Positions 29,016-42,523 of a stretch of 64,000 nt of DNA are shown here, piece after piece (within the stretch, counting starts at the first letter, position 1; the number at the start of each line of letters is the position of its first letter). Source of the stretch: Bugula neritina (Eukaryota > Bryozoa > Gymnolaemata > Cheilostomatida > Bugulidae). The notes beneath the pieces are model-generated. The model did not search any database. It saw only the letters and a list, made by a program, of their open reading frames with translations, and had not been told where the DNA came from. The translations under genes were made by a program, and so were the position numbers. The stretch spans positions 13,206,175-13,270,174 of the forward strand of contig OZ037768.1 of assembly GCA_964035545.1 (NCBI GenBank), in the 5' to 3' direction.

Positions 29016-30079
29016 GTTAAATATTTTTAGTACAGTAATCTCATTATATTTAGTAGATGTAAATTATTAAATACATAATTTCAATGCTAAAGCTGTTTTC
29101 TCCCTTTGTACAACTTGAGAGCATATAGCATAGCAAAATGGCTACGTTGCAGAAAACTTTCATATTTTATTAGCAAAAGATATTTGTCTTTTAAGTGCAC
29201 TTTGAAAATTATATGATTTTATAATACTATTACCCACTTTACATATATATGACAAAATTGTCTGATGCCAGCTGTTGCTTAATCTTAATCATACATACTC
29301 TGAGCATGGATTGTTATAAATTTGATGGAGTTATCTTAAGATATGCATATTTTGAAATATGAAAAGAAGCTGCCGTTGCTGCTAAAACTAAGCCCTGAGG
29401 TGATCAATATGCAAGGCAGCAGCACTTCCACCCTCCAGATTAGAGTCATCTAATACATATTAATATGTTTCATTTCTACATTTTTAACTTGAGTCTGATA
29501 TAAACCTAACTGACTAACTCTCAACAGCTCAATTTGAAATGTGTTTCTCTTTTTTTCCAAAAGTTTCTGTATTTCTAGCTGCAAGTAATATCTGTATGCT
29601 CCTAGCTCACAAAAAGTAATTTGTTATCAGCTCAACAAATAAAAAGCTCAACTTAACAAGTTATCGTGACAATATTTTTGAGATAGTCAGAAATTTTTGC
29701 TCAGCAATATCAATATTAAGAGCTGATTGTCTGCCTATGACAAGTATACTCTTGAGCTTTTCAAGCAGTCTTGAGACATAAACAATTGTATTAAGGGTTA
29801 TTTTCTCATAGATTTCAGCAAACAATTTAAAAGGTTAACATTACGCGAATGTAATTTTCATTTATAGGTGTTTGAAAACAGTTGCAATGAAACAGCAACC
29901 ACAAATTCAATAGTATACGAACATCTATTCGCATAATGCAAAGCAATAGAACGCAGTGAATGACAATGTCGCTATCTTAAGTAGAATATAATATTGGGAA
30001 ATAGTTGAAAATAATACTTTCTTGTGGTAAAAAGTGTATAATTGTACAAAGTTGATATCCTGCATTAGAGTAAGTATAT

Positions 30080-30142
<63 letters not shown>

Positions 30143-30243
30143 TATATAAGTTTATTTTATATCCAAAATTGTATCAGTACCAAATATAAATACTCTATTT
30201 TTTGAAATATTGAGTTCTTTTGATTCATTTTTTTAAATATAGA

Positions 30244-30318
<75 letters not shown>

Positions 30319-30321
<3 letters not shown>

Positions 30322-32340
30322 CATGATGTCAACAATGAAATAATTTAAATAAAACGTTGTGTCTTGCAATTAGTTCAACAATCAAAATGATTAAAAGTTT
30401 ACTCTGTATCTCACTCTTGATGAAGGAAGCTGCTTTTTCTGCTAAATCACTCGACACTCTGATATCTCTCGAATTATCAACAAAATGTATTCTAGATCAA
30501 ACTCACTTTCTGCTAAGACATCTCTGACTGCTGGTGTTAATGAGATTCTCTCTCTACCATGCACTCTTATTGAGTAAGTTTATTTTGTATTATATCTTTT
30601 TAGAATTGAAGTAAGACATTTATAGTTTAATAATATATTTTGTCTAATTCTATGATAATGATGATATATTTATTAAATTAACATTCATAATACTTATTTA
30701 TAGAATATAGAAACTAATCATAGATTCCATTACAATCAATGTTTAAATATTTTGAACTTTGCTAGTTGGTACATAACGCTATGCCTAATGGATGACGCAA
30801 TGCATTACACATCACAGTAAAGAGCATGCAGCAGGGAATACAATTCCAAAGTACACTTCTTGTATACTTCATCATACAGTGATTATAGCATAGCTTTGTG
30901 ATGCAGTTTATGTAGATTATAAACATCGATTTTACATCTATTACTAAGATAAATTTTATTATGTGCATGCAAACCAATATGACAATTTATACAACCTCTT
31001 TTTAGAAATCCAGATGAGATGGAGATGAAAGACTTCATTGAAAAAGTAAAAAGTGCTATTGGTAGAGATGGATTAGATGATGGAGTATGTGTGTTTGAGA
31101 AAGTGATAAATCATTGCATAACACTGGAAGATATTAAAGAAGATTACGATGAAGTTGTCTCCCCAACTAGTAACAAGAAGACAAGTTTCAAATCTACATT
31201 CTACAATGTACTTCATAGCATCAGAAGGAAAATTAGGAGTAGCAGTGACAGTGACACTAATGCTATCTCCTATAGACAAAACAAAATCTGTTGCTCCAAA
31301 GTTAAATTTAATAGATGGCTAAAAGCTGTTAAATCTTGTTTCACTGTAACAAGTGGCCAGTATTCTCTATATGGAAACACCAGCTATTAACTTATGTCTA
31401 TTTGAATCTATATAATATATAGTATTTCTTTACTATTGTAATTACACACATGTATACATGTATATATACATTTTATTACAGCACAATTCATGTATGCTAT
31501 GTCAGCTAGTAGTAACTTGAATATGTGCGTATATTCTAGAGCCTCCTGATTTTTTGGACAGTGCCTTGTACATTTTCTCTGTGGCACATGTATAGCAAAC
31601 TATTTTATTGAAATAAACTATTATGAGTTACAATATATTGAATGACATACTATTGTGATATGATTCTCCAAATATTTGGTATAAAAACATTGATTATACA
31701 GTGAAGCTTTTCCCAGCTGCACGTGAAAGCACTGGAATGGTTATATGGACATAATTTAGTCACATTTCTTGGTATCTTGAATATAATCTAATGAGAGTTT
31801 ACTAAAAACACAACATGCAGCTGCAAAACAACACAGATCAAATAATCGAAATGCAATTAAGTAAAGCTCTAAATATTTACAAGTTATACAGAAGAAAAAA
31901 ATCTGTATTAATTCACCATAATAATATATTTAGCTGGTAATTTGCTGCCCCTTTATTTACCATTCACTTTATTTTATTGCATCATAAAAGGTTGTTTGAT
32001 CCACAAGTTTTAACTAATAGGGTGGTAGCCCGCCAGCTTCACTGCCTAAGGAGGGCAGCTTCAAATGCCTGCACATATATTATAATTCTTCCTAATAAAG
32101 TAAGGTATGCAATAACTGTTGGTCAATAATTGATATTCATTTGATGATAGAATTTTAAATATGCATACCTCCTTGTTTCCTAATCAGCACATGTCTATAC
32201 AACACTACTCTCACATCACAATATACACCACACTACTGTCACAGTACATGTTATATAACAATACACATCACACTGCTGTCACATCACATTTTATATAACA
32301 ATACAAATCACGCTACTGTCATATCAGAATATTGTCACAT
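30319..32340. repeat. Tandem segmental duplication, unit 2
   Basis: Second copy of the block at 26428-29015, likewise beginning at the end of a (TA)n tract. It ends in ~40-bp repeats (32195-32340) related to those closing unit 1. Confidence 0.8.
30485..31390 (+). CDS. Orphan gene 2: tandem paralogue of orphan gene 1, 157 aa
   Basis: Exons 30485-30573 and 31006-31390, with the same splice sites and phase as orphan gene 1. The predicted protein differs at 13 residues and lacks one acidic residue (DIKEDYDEV against DIEEEDYDEV); I count only about seven silent changes between the copies. Polyadenylation signal at 31612-31617; the UGUAUAUA site recurs at 31459-31466. Function unknown. No frameshift or stop has accumulated. 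Confidence 0.65.
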
Positions 32341-34096
32341 TTTCAGTGTATCCTCATATTATTACTCAGAGTTTATTTTGTTGGAACTTACTGACTTGAC
32401 TTGGCAACCATTTTAGTTATCTTACACGTAATATAAATATGCTAATATTTTCTAAATATATTGAGTCTAAGCAGTCATGAGTTTAACTACTTTTAATATT
32501 TTCATCATATTTGCAAATAATTTACGAGTGGAAAGAAAATTTTTGTTCTTTTATTGGAAGTAGAACTAATTGATTTTTTTCAATTTTTGATATTTGCCAC
32601 ACTATCATCCTTAATTGAGAATTTTGATCAAAATTATTTTTTGCTAGTAATAAGTCACTTGCTGAAATTTATATAACTATATAATAAGATGGATTACATA
32701 GACTGAGTGTGCTTATAGACATGTGTTGTATCAACTGGTAATTTTGCATTCTATAAATGTAAAATAATTTAATACTAATTACCTGTATTCAGAACTAATT
32801 GAAGAGGCATACTTTTGAACCTGTTTAAAAAGATTAATTAACACTACACACTTATTTGCATCACAATACCTCAGTATATGTTACAAGTAACTTAATTATG
32901 GTAACCCAGCATTCATGACTCTACAGCTTGCAGGTGTCTTAGAGTTTGTAACTTCTAGACATATTTATGTAGCATTGTGAAATCAATTAAATCAATCAAT
33001 TAAATCAATCAAATCGAAACAATCTGTCCTCCGTGAGAGCTTAGTACTTATTTTGAATGCCAGTTCCTCCTCAGTCCAAACAACTCAGCAACTGTCTCAT
33101 AATGCTTTGTCTATCCTTATTGGATACACAAATTTGCCATCTACGCGGGTAGCCAATTTCATGGTGACCAGTTTTAATTGCATGTAAAATAGTCTTGTTT
33201 TATTCAAGACCACAAAAATGTGTATAACACAGTTAATATACTGAGCTGGTCTGCCTAATTTCACAACTTAATGTACAACTCTGCTAAATTAAAAGAAGTA
33301 AGTTTTTATTGAAGGCCAAAAACTAGAAATATGTTTTCTTTAGCAATTTATGCTCTGTAGCAAGGCATAAGCTAAAATTTTTGACTCTATCTATTAAAGA
33401 TTTGTTTCAGTTTTGTTCATTTATTGCTCACTTAGTATGTGCAGCAAAATTAAGTGTGATTGAAGAAGAGACAGTGATATGGTATTTTATGATACAATAT
33501 ATATTTTTTAGTAAATTAGGTTCTACAAAAAAGTAAATGTTAGTTTCTTAGCAGTAAAGCATCTCTGTATTATAAATTTATTTTACAGTTTACTACTAGC
33601 TAAAATACAAATATTAAAGTTTATTATTAAAACAATTGTCATTTATTTCAAAAGAAAAGCTTATCAAATGTATCAAGGATTGCAGTCTATTTTACAAGGC
33701 GACTTTTCATATAAGATTATACTGGCATGTGCTAGAAAACTGAGTCAGATAGTGGCTTTTAAATAACTGTTTTTACATCAATAGTTGTCTGTCCTTATTT
33801 GTAACAACTACTACTTTATATCATTTCCACACCACCTGAATGAGGTAGACACAGAGGCGCGTTACTCATTATTTTGAGTGAAGGGTTCCCCAAGAGGCCT
33901 ATCATCCACTATACAACTAAACTAAAAGCATGAACAGACACAGTTAATAGGATTGCAACAGAGCACCAGCTATGCTGCTACTATCTACAACATTATATTA
34001 AGGACTATTACAACTACTCCATTATCGAAGTCAATGCAATCGTCACAGACTATGAATAAAAACATGAGTAAAACAGAGTAAAATGAAAAACATGAA
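31391..34096. other. Intergenic, orphan gene 2 to transposase
   Basis: After the end of duplication unit 2 (about 32340) the sequence is AT-rich single-copy-looking DNA. I found no coding exon, and no inverted repeat that could be the left end of the piggyBac element. Confidence 0.6.
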
Positions 34097-35842
34097 TTAG
34101 TTATACATTACGCAGTGCTCGGTGTGGTAATATCGAAAACAATTAGGAACACACAAGCCTACTAAACAGTCTGGGCAGAAGGTTCTGACTTTGCGAGTTC
34201 TAGGCTTGCCCACTAAAGCACCGGTAGAGCAGACTGCGCATGTTTTTCTTTTGCCGTCAGCTACAGTCTCAGCGAAATGTCTCTCCACCAACCTGGCGAC
34301 AGCTAACTGACTACATGAAGGCTGCCCGGCCTTTCTGTAAGGTTCTCTGTACTCGCCAACCAGTTGCAACACTAGCTTTGTCACAAACTCGTAATGACTC
34401 ATGGTCCTACGTGACCGATTTGGGTTATGTTTATACAAAAGGTATGCATTAGTGGCAGTTCTATCAATCAGGTGAAAGATGATTTTTTTCCAAAATCTTG
34501 TGATTTTCCTTTCAGCTGAGTAACAATTTGTCAACTTATCCGACAAAGCTACTCCTCCCATGTGTTTACTGTACTCATCAACAACTCCGGGGAAGACAAT
34601 CTTGCGCCCACGCTTGTTTTTGATCTCAACTGGAACTGCAGATGAACAAGTAGAGAGGAGCAGAACTGGTTTATTTGCCATCCAGTTAATAGCCATGAGC
34701 TTACTTTTCCTCGCTATTTTGTATTCATCTCTCGACAGTTTTTCTTTCATAAATGAAGGTAAATATTTGCAATTTGGTTCAACAGTTCCTGTAACATAAG
34801 TACCTTGTTCGAGAAATGTTTCACACAGTTTTACACTTGTGTAGTGGCTATCAACATATAAATGGTGATTCTTGTGATGGAGAGAAGACATGAGGTCAGC
34901 ACAGACGTCATGTGAATGTCCAGACTCACTGTAGGTGCCTGAAGTGAGGTGGTACTTTGTGTGGTAACAGTAGCCGGTTACAGAATCACACAGGTTATAC
35001 TCTTTTGGACTCCACTCGGGTTGCTCCTTCATATTAGTGTATTTTACAGAAGAGCGTCTACTTTTCAAGTTTACAATAGTCTCATCAATTGAAATTGTTC
35101 TACCAAGATTGTAGTTTCTTTTCCAGGACTTGTTGAAGTGATCTAGCACAGACCGAAACTTATGTGAAGGATCATAATTCAGTGAGCTACGGGGATGTGC
35201 CTCATCGTTGTTGGCTACATGAAACACCCGTGAAAGGCTCCGGTAAGTACTTGCCCTAAAAATACTGGCAAAGAAAGGTACATCAAGGTTTGCATAAGAT
35301 TTTGTCCAGTAACTTTCACAGCTAGGCATCTGTACTAGCCCCATGTTCATAGTCACACCAATAAACGCTTTTAGTTGGGGCAAGGTTACTTCACCTAACT
35401 GTCTTATAACTGCATTTGGGTGAGTAGTTGGCTGCTTGAGAAGCATCTCTCTGTATCTGTTTGTTTCAACTAGTATGTGGTACCACAAATCTATCCCAGA
35501 GTCATCTGCAGGCATGAAAAACTGATCAAAGTAATCGATGGGATTAGAAGAGTTTGGGCAATAAACTGGCTCTGAATCAGCAACAAACTGCCGAATTTCA
35601 GGAGTGTAGTCTTTGTGAACATCATTGATCATCTGCCAGTCTTTACTATCAGATATTGCATTGTGTAAACTACTACCACCAGACGTATCTGCTATACTAT
35701 CGGAGCTACTGACTCTAGCAGACGAGGTAGTACAGCTCAACCACCAATCCTCGTAATCCTCACTGTCAAAGTCTTCTTGCTGAATGTCACTTCCACTTTC
35801 CAGATCAGAATCGTCTGTCAACCTCCTCTTTCTATCAGTCAT
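34097..35842 (-). CDS. piggyBac-type transposase (PGBD4-like), intact ORF
   Basis: A single uninterrupted ORF. Start taken as MTDRKRRLTD at 35842 (581 aa); the frame is also open to an upstream ATG at 35872 (591 aa, numbering used below). The acidic N-terminus is followed by the DDE_Tnp_1_7 transposase core. The three catalytic aspartates are all present: D263 in TISIDET, D341 in LYVDSHYTS and D445 in GGVALSDKL. The C-terminus is a cysteine-rich zinc domain, with CAVC at 545-548, CPDC at 566-569, and further Cys and His to C587 (YYHTEHC). The family excises and inserts DNA at TTAA. No stop, frameshift or intron is seen. I could not find matching terminal inverted repeats with TTAA around it, so it may be domesticated, end-deleted, or carry ends I missed. 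Confidence 0.9.
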   Translation of the reverse strand: MTDRKRRLTDDSDLESGSDIQQEDFDSEDYEDWWLSCTTSSARVSSSDSIADTSGGSSLHNAISDSKDWQMINDVHKDYTPEIRQFVADSEPVYCPNSSNPIDYFDQFFMPADDSGIDLWYHILVETNRYREMLLKQPTTHPNAVIRQLGEVTLPQLKAFIGVTMNMGLVQMPSCESYWTKSYANLDVPFFASIFRASTYRSLSRVFHVANNDEAHPRSSLNYDPSHKFRSVLDHFNKSWKRNYNLGRTISIDETIVNLKSRRSSVKYTNMKEQPEWSPKEYNLCDSVTGYCYHTKYHLTSGTYSESGHSHDVCADLMSSLHHKNHHLYVDSHYTSVKLCETFLEQGTYVTGTVEPNCKYLPSFMKEKLSRDEYKIARKSKLMAINWMANKPVLLLSTCSSAVPVEIKNKRGRKIVFPGVVDEYSKHMGGVALSDKLTNCYSAERKITRFWKKIIFHLIDRTATNAYLLYKHNPNRSRRTMSHYEFVTKLVLQLVGEYREPYRKAGQPSCSQLAVARLVERHFAETVADGKRKTCAVCSTGALVGKPRTRKVRTFCPDCLVGLCVPNCFRYYHTEHCVMYN

Positions 35843-35872
35843 GGCTGATAAATTCAAGAATTGAGATTGCAC

Positions 35873-37991
35873 AAATGGGTTTAATTACCTGAGCATGAGT
35901 AAATGTTAAAATTAAATCTTGTTTATATTTCTCAAAATAGAGTACAATAATCAGTGGCTATTTACTACTGCCCTGTGATAATACTTGAGTGTTGAATTAA
36001 CCCTGTATAGGAAAGGACTGCACTAGCAGAATTGAATAACCATGTGCACAGAGCATTTTTATTGGCTAATAATTTGCTGTGAGTTTATATGTGGTAAAAA
36101 GTTAGATGCAGCACAAAGTTTAAATTTAATAAATACAGTGGTACATAGGTCAGAGTTCGGCTTTAGATTTTAGAATTTGATCAATGATAGTATACAAATA
36201 CTGCACTCAGTGACCCCTAACTTTGTTTTGCATTTAGCGATTCTCTCTTGCTGATGTGCAAATATGAATGAATAACTATTTTATATGTCTTTGAATAAAA
36301 TTTAGTCTATTAAACCATGTAAACTTAGCCAATCAGAGACAGGTATTAGCTTGAATATCTCACTGTTATAACTTATATAAGATTCTGAAAGTTCAGCTGC
36401 GAAATGTATGCTTCTAAAAAATAGTTGTGCAACTTTTGCCATGTGAATTATTTAATCTTATATCTTAAGTTTATGAGCCTTGGGCTCATTTTATTATTAT
36501 TTCTAAAACAAATGTTTGAAAATAGCAATTAAAATCTACATGCCTAAAATATCAACTGGATAAGCTTGCTGGGATAACACACAACACATTTGCTTTGCTA
36601 TTATAACATGAATGAGTTCATTATTATTACTATATTATTTGACAGTTGGGGGATGGTGTAACACTCATAGACTTGGTGCATAACTCTGATAGGTTAGCTG
36701 AGTAATATATGCACTTGTTTCCATTTCAGATACAAGCTATCTGGGTTATTGTATGAAGCTATTAGTGTAAGTTCTGAGTGAAAGATTCGGGCTATTTTCT
36801 CAACTATGACAATTTATATACTCGATGTGTATGAAGGTTCACTATGATCATTGAATTAAGTTTGGCCGGTACGTTAACTCGTGATATTTTCTACATACAC
36901 ATAAAAAAAATAAAAATAAAACAAAATAAAACATAAAATATATGAGCTACCTACTAAGCTACTAGCTTTGTCAAACCTTATATTTGCTGAAACGTTTAGT
37001 CATATATTACATTAATAAAAACTTATGCTAATATGGAGAGCTGCATATACCATAAATTTATATATTTTATGTTGTTACTGCACAAGAGGTGAGTAAGACA
37101 GTTGCATTGGTATATAGATAAAATATAGCAGACAACCACTAAATTATGAAATGGTCAATTTATTTGCCAGCAACATGGAGCTAAAAATCGTAGGTGTGTT
37201 TACTTACTTTTAATCTATATCATGAAGAATTAATGTTTCGATATAAAGACACATTTGCTTCAAGTCATCCAAAAGACGTCCAAAGTGTTGGCTTTAAAAG
37301 CAAAGAAGTTAAAGTCTAGTCAATTCATTCTGTTGCAATGATTTTGCCGCAACTTCAAATTATTCAATAGTTAATATTTGGTAAATGTAGTTTATTCTTT
37401 TAGCTCACATATATAGTTCAGTTTTAAACTTAAGTGATATGAATAGATGCTGAGGTAAGTCAGAAGTCTGCATGTGCTTCTGTAATGCATGTAGTCTTGT
37501 GTAAAAATTATAATTGCCATAGTTATCTATTGACTGACAAGCAGCCATGCAGCCATGCAGTTGACTAGAGTATACCTTAGTGTTCCACTGCATCTACTGT
37601 ATCCTAAATGTATTGTGGGTTTTATAGAAAACATGATTTTATGCATATATCTGTAAAGGTTAGACAATGCTAACATGTTGAACTACATTTATGCTTCATC
37701 TAACGATACGCTATACGCTATACATTAGATATTGCACTGATCTATATGTTACAGTTTTATCTGCTTCCTTATGCTTCATTTTTAGTTATATTCTTTTGTA
37801 AGTTTAGAAGATTATTTACTATCACTTGCAGCAGGTATAATGACTAGCCACTAACAACATTGTGTTTTAGGAAGACTTCTAATGCAACTTTAATTTTCAA
37901 ACAAATATTTGCTTTATTATTTTTTAGTGAAAATATATTTTTCCAGACTGTATATTTATTCACAAAATATGAAAGATATTTGCTTAAAAAT
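35873..37991. other. Intergenic, transposase to chitinase B 3' end
   Basis: Nothing coding was seen. TTAACCCTGTATAGG at 35995-36009 looks like a piggyBac left tip but has no partner in the window. Confidence 0.6.
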
Positions 37992-40900
37992 CTAGCAATG
38001 AGGTACTTTGTTAGGCCAATCACACACTGAACTATTTTCATTAAATTTAAGACCAGTTGGGCAAGCGACATGATTGGGGCGATTATTGTGACAGATGTAG
38101 AACTTGGAACAGTCACAGGGATCTTTAAATATTCCACTGCTCATAGGACAGGTATAGTCTAAAACATAAGAATACAATAGATTGAATTATATAACGTTAG
38201 TATACGACTGGCAATGAAACATGCTATTATATAGAGCATATGCAATAGTAATTGTAAATGTGTGTTTATAATATAAATGCAAAACATAGGGTTAAATAAT
38301 ACTGTAACAAGTGTTAACATTGCCTATTTTAGTTGAGAATTTCTTTGCTTTATCTGCTATATATATAATCTACAAAATTAAATAATATGTTTCGTACCAT
38401 CTTTGCAGTTGGAACCACTTGATATGGTAGTAGTTGCTGTGATTTTAGGAGGCTGAGATGACTCAGCAGCTGCAGCGGCAGCAGAACACACAACATTGTG
38501 CTGCCAGTCACATACTTTCAGCTCGTCATTGAACAGTAACCCAGCAGGACAACTAAAGTGGTGCTCTCTGTTATTGTGACAGTTATAATAACCACCACAG
38601 TTGCAGGGGTCTCTGAATAACCCAGAAGACTGGGGGCAGACAAATCCTACAAAGAGAAAATAATTGCTAAAGATATTGCCTGAAGCATATTAAAAAAGTT
38701 CAATCCTTTTTGGAAATTGGTATTTTTATTAAATCAAATCACGGAGTTCTGAATTACCTTCACCACAGGTGGTGGGTGGTGATGTAACCCCTGAGTCCGT
38801 TGGTGCTGGTGGTGAAGGCCTTGTGGATACAGTAACTACCTCCACTGTTGAGAGACTTGGGACTGATGCACTTGGAGTTGATAACTGACTAGTGAGTTTG
38901 GTTGAGCCTTTTTTGAGACAGTTGGAAATTGTCGTCAATAATGGATATTTTCCCTTGCCACAAGATCTTCCATTGTGATCATCTGAGCCCAGAGCCCAGA
39001 TCATAGCACCTCCATAGTTATTGGAAGTGATATAGTCACACTACAATCATATGTTTGTGATGTAGATATAGCAGCAGTTCATTCAGCATTATATTGAGCA
39101 TGCTCACAATTCATGTAAACATTGGATACTTGCCTTAGTAAGGAATGAGGTGGGATCGTCATAAGACAACCAAATATTATTTGCCCAGGTATATGGAACA
39201 CCTGCCTTGGTGTCAACTTTGCTGTTGGCAATGTAAGCTGGGTTGGAACAAATATCTCGATAAAATATCTAAAAAAAACCAATATCAGAGTATTGAAATA
39301 AAACAAATGACAACAGATTGTTGTTTTATTTTTTAACAAAACTTACTGAAAGCTGAAATGAAATATTTTACACCAGCAACCACTATCATTGCCACAGTTT
39401 GGATATTCTCACCGTTTTGTGTCCGACTCCAGCAGTGCCCACTGGTGGTGTTGAACCTGATGATGTAACTTTCCAGGCTTGACCATAAGTTGGCATTCCA
39501 ATGACTATCTTTTCCTTTGGCATTCCCAACTGCTGCCAATATTTGGCAGCACCATCCTAAGAATGTAAATCACATTTGAAGCAACATACATTATATTATA
39601 ATTGTCAAATTACCAATAATTAATCTTTAAACCACAGTACAAGGTTAAATCCTTGATACTAATTAAACACAAGTGACATAATATTATATAATTTATTACA
39701 TACAACAGAAATATTGTCATCTGCTCTAAGTGGGGCATTATGGTTAGTTGTGGACTCCCAAGTGCCATGCAAATCATACGACATTAAGTTGATGAAGTCC
39801 AGTGACCTAAATTTATAACAGCTGTAGTACATAAAACTCATATACTTTGTTGAGATCCAAAACGATTGAGAAAAAACCCAGATGCTAAGGTTTGCTTTTG
39901 ATTAGCTATAAGTTTTAGGCCATGCTGATATACTGTTCAAATTATTTTATAGTAGCACAAGGAAATTATTGTGTTTATACTCTTGGTCTCACATCACCAA
40001 TGGCACTTGTTTCTATTCCCTAGACTCTGGTATTTCTTGATAGTTACATAGGTCTATCAATAAACGGAATGTACACAACATAAAACACTTTTTTTAGTTG
40101 ACATTTTTGAATCATCAGAAAGCTTAACATTATTTAATCTATATAACACAACAGTATGTGTACAAGAAAAATATTTTTTAAAAAGTTTAAAATGCTATGT
40201 TGACTAGAATAGCTTCATAATGATGCAGCGTAATAAAAAATTTCCAACATTTTGCACACAGCTGTTTCTCATGATTCAAGATGGTCTCTTTCCTAGACAA
40301 TTCACCTGCCTAGACTCTGCCCATCATATCCTTTGCTTATTGTCTCTACCCCAGCTGCCACAGCTGCTGTAAGTAACAGTCTTGCTTTGCCAGAGGACGC
40401 AGCTTCAGCTTCAAACCTATCTCTAAGCTCCTGAAGTTGGAAAAAAACCATAAAAGCAACATTTATTTTTAAATGTGCCAATATTCAATTGGAAGGCTAA
40501 ACTTTATGATGGAATGAGTTATTAATTGAATAAATTAATTAGCAAATCAACAACACCAACTTACAACAAGTTACTACAATAATATGGTAAATTGGACAGA
40601 AATACCAGCTAAAATGATTTACTTGGCACAATGTAGCAAATCGGGCCTTATCAGATGCTGGACTGCCTCTAGATCCAGGGTATTCCCAGTCTAAGTCAAG
40701 GCCATCAAAACCATATCTTCGCAAATAGCTTATCGTGTCAGTTATGAAGTTTTGCCTTTTTGCTGCAGAAGACACCTGTTGAAGAATGTGTAGTTACTCT
40801 TATTTCTAGCTTGAGACCTTTCATAGTAGTATAACAGAAAGTTGTCCAGTTATCATAAGCTATATATGGATATTACTACCATAAAATACATATTGTAACA

Positions 40901-42523
40901 AACCTTAAATACAAGTTGAATATGAAACTTAAATCTGAAACAAATAGCAATTGAGCTTATAATACTGCCCATATAACAAAGCATAACTGTGAACTATATA
41001 CATATATCCATAAGCCATAAGGCATAAATATAATATTTTGGGATAAATATTAATTTTAAATAATTAGGTTTTAAAGTGAGAAGGACAAGTTAAAGTATAC
41101 CATTGCTGTAAAAGTAGAAGTGCCGTGAGTCCAGCCTCCTACAGCCAACAATATCTTCAACTGCGGATTAGATTCTTTCAGTTTCATCGTATCAGCATAC
41201 ATTTCTGTCAAGATATTTAATTATATTTTGGTTTGAGAAAAAGAATGCAATATTTTATATTTATTAATAGTTGCAAAGCAAATACGACTTTTAAACAAAC
41301 AATCAAATGATGCATGAAACAAACAGTGTACAACTTTTATGACTTTGTATGGGATAAGGGAAAATGCTATTAAAATAGATAGAACACAGCCATTCTATCA
41401 TAGTATAATAATGTGCATCAATATATTTTATACTGATGTGCTATATCAGCATATAAACAAACATGGTAATTTTTTAAACAATATCAAATTATTTAGTGAA
41501 GTAAACTGACTAGCCTGTCGACATTATCTCCCAAGTTTTATGCCTGCCCAATAGTTCTTCAACTGCAAGTTTTTAAATAAACTGAGATTTGGGGACTGCA
41601 ATTCTTTTGTATTCAATGTTTTTATGGCATGAAAAATATCCTCCTAAGTCTAGTTTGTTTATGAGGTTCTATTTATCTGGCATTTTATAAAAACTTATGT
41701 GTGGACAGACACAAAAAGAATTTGATAAATCTTGCTAAATCTAAAATATATATAAAATTATTTTAACAAAATTAATAATTGGGTAAGTAGGGCTGACTTA
41801 CTCTCATCATTCCATTCATAGGGTGCCAGAACACCACTCTGGTCTACTTTAGCGAATGAGTAAATCACATGGGTACACAGCTGAGTTGGAATCTCATTGG
41901 GTACCATCTTCTGAACTCCGGGCCTGTATTGGGCCCAATTTTCAAAGTAACACACCATATGATAGCCACATGCTACCTAAATTAGTATCAACATTGTAGT
42001 CATTATATTATTAACATGTACATTGTGCCAGTCTGTGCTATTCCTAGTAAAGCTGAATGTGGAACCTATGAGGATGAGTGAGTTTGCCAACTATCCTACA
42101 GTTATACTTCTACACGGCCTAATTCAACAGTCTGTTTCAGAAACCATGATTTGATGCTTATTCATCTTTAAGATGATTTTATAATTATTCATGTAACCTA
42201 ACCTAAATTATTGCAAACAAGTTGTATGTTGCCTATATTGTTGAAACATACATATGGAAGCGATATTCTTTTTAAAATTAAGACTAGCTAAATTATCATA
42301 AATATTCATACATTAAAAAAAGAAATTATTGTGAAGTTTAAGCATTGCTTAAATAGTTTTTCAGATAACTTTCACATAGCCAAATATTGTTCAGATAGAC
42401 TGAACATATTTTTATTTGTTGTTGAATGTTAGGTAATAGAAGCACGTTCCATGAAAAGAGTTTAACAATTCTTACCTGTGCACATAGCACCAGTAGTATG
42501 GTGCTAACCAATGTCCCAGCCAT
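37992..42523 (-). CDS. Chitinase B: full-length GH18 chitinase with two ChtBD2 (CBM14) domains
   Basis: Secreted endochitinase of 561 residues in 11 exons: 42476-42523, 41802-41976, 41101-41204, 40623-40775, 40306-40430, 39704-39806, 39413-39556, 39134-39268, 38758-39040, 38398-38646, 37992-38158; all phases agree. Residues 1-16 are a signal peptide ending LCAQ. GH18 spans about 17-390, with LLAVGGW (Trp99), catalytic [10 protein letters not shown] (Glu140), SYDLHGTWE and [14 protein letters not shown] Ser/Thr/Pro-rich linker (about 395-423) is followed by two six-cysteine chitin-binding domains (about 425-480 and 508-561), each with DPCxC and HNNR motifs. The protein ends at the last cysteine (VPHC). 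All canonical catalytic residues are present, so it should hydrolyse chitin. The donor of exon 8 is GC (AAG|GCAAGT). Chitinase C is a duplicate. Confidence 0.95.

Noticed and set aside
35995-36009. TTAACCCTGTATAGG as a piggyBac element end
   Set aside because: The orientation would be a left end, it lies right of the transposase, and no matching inverted partner is in the window.
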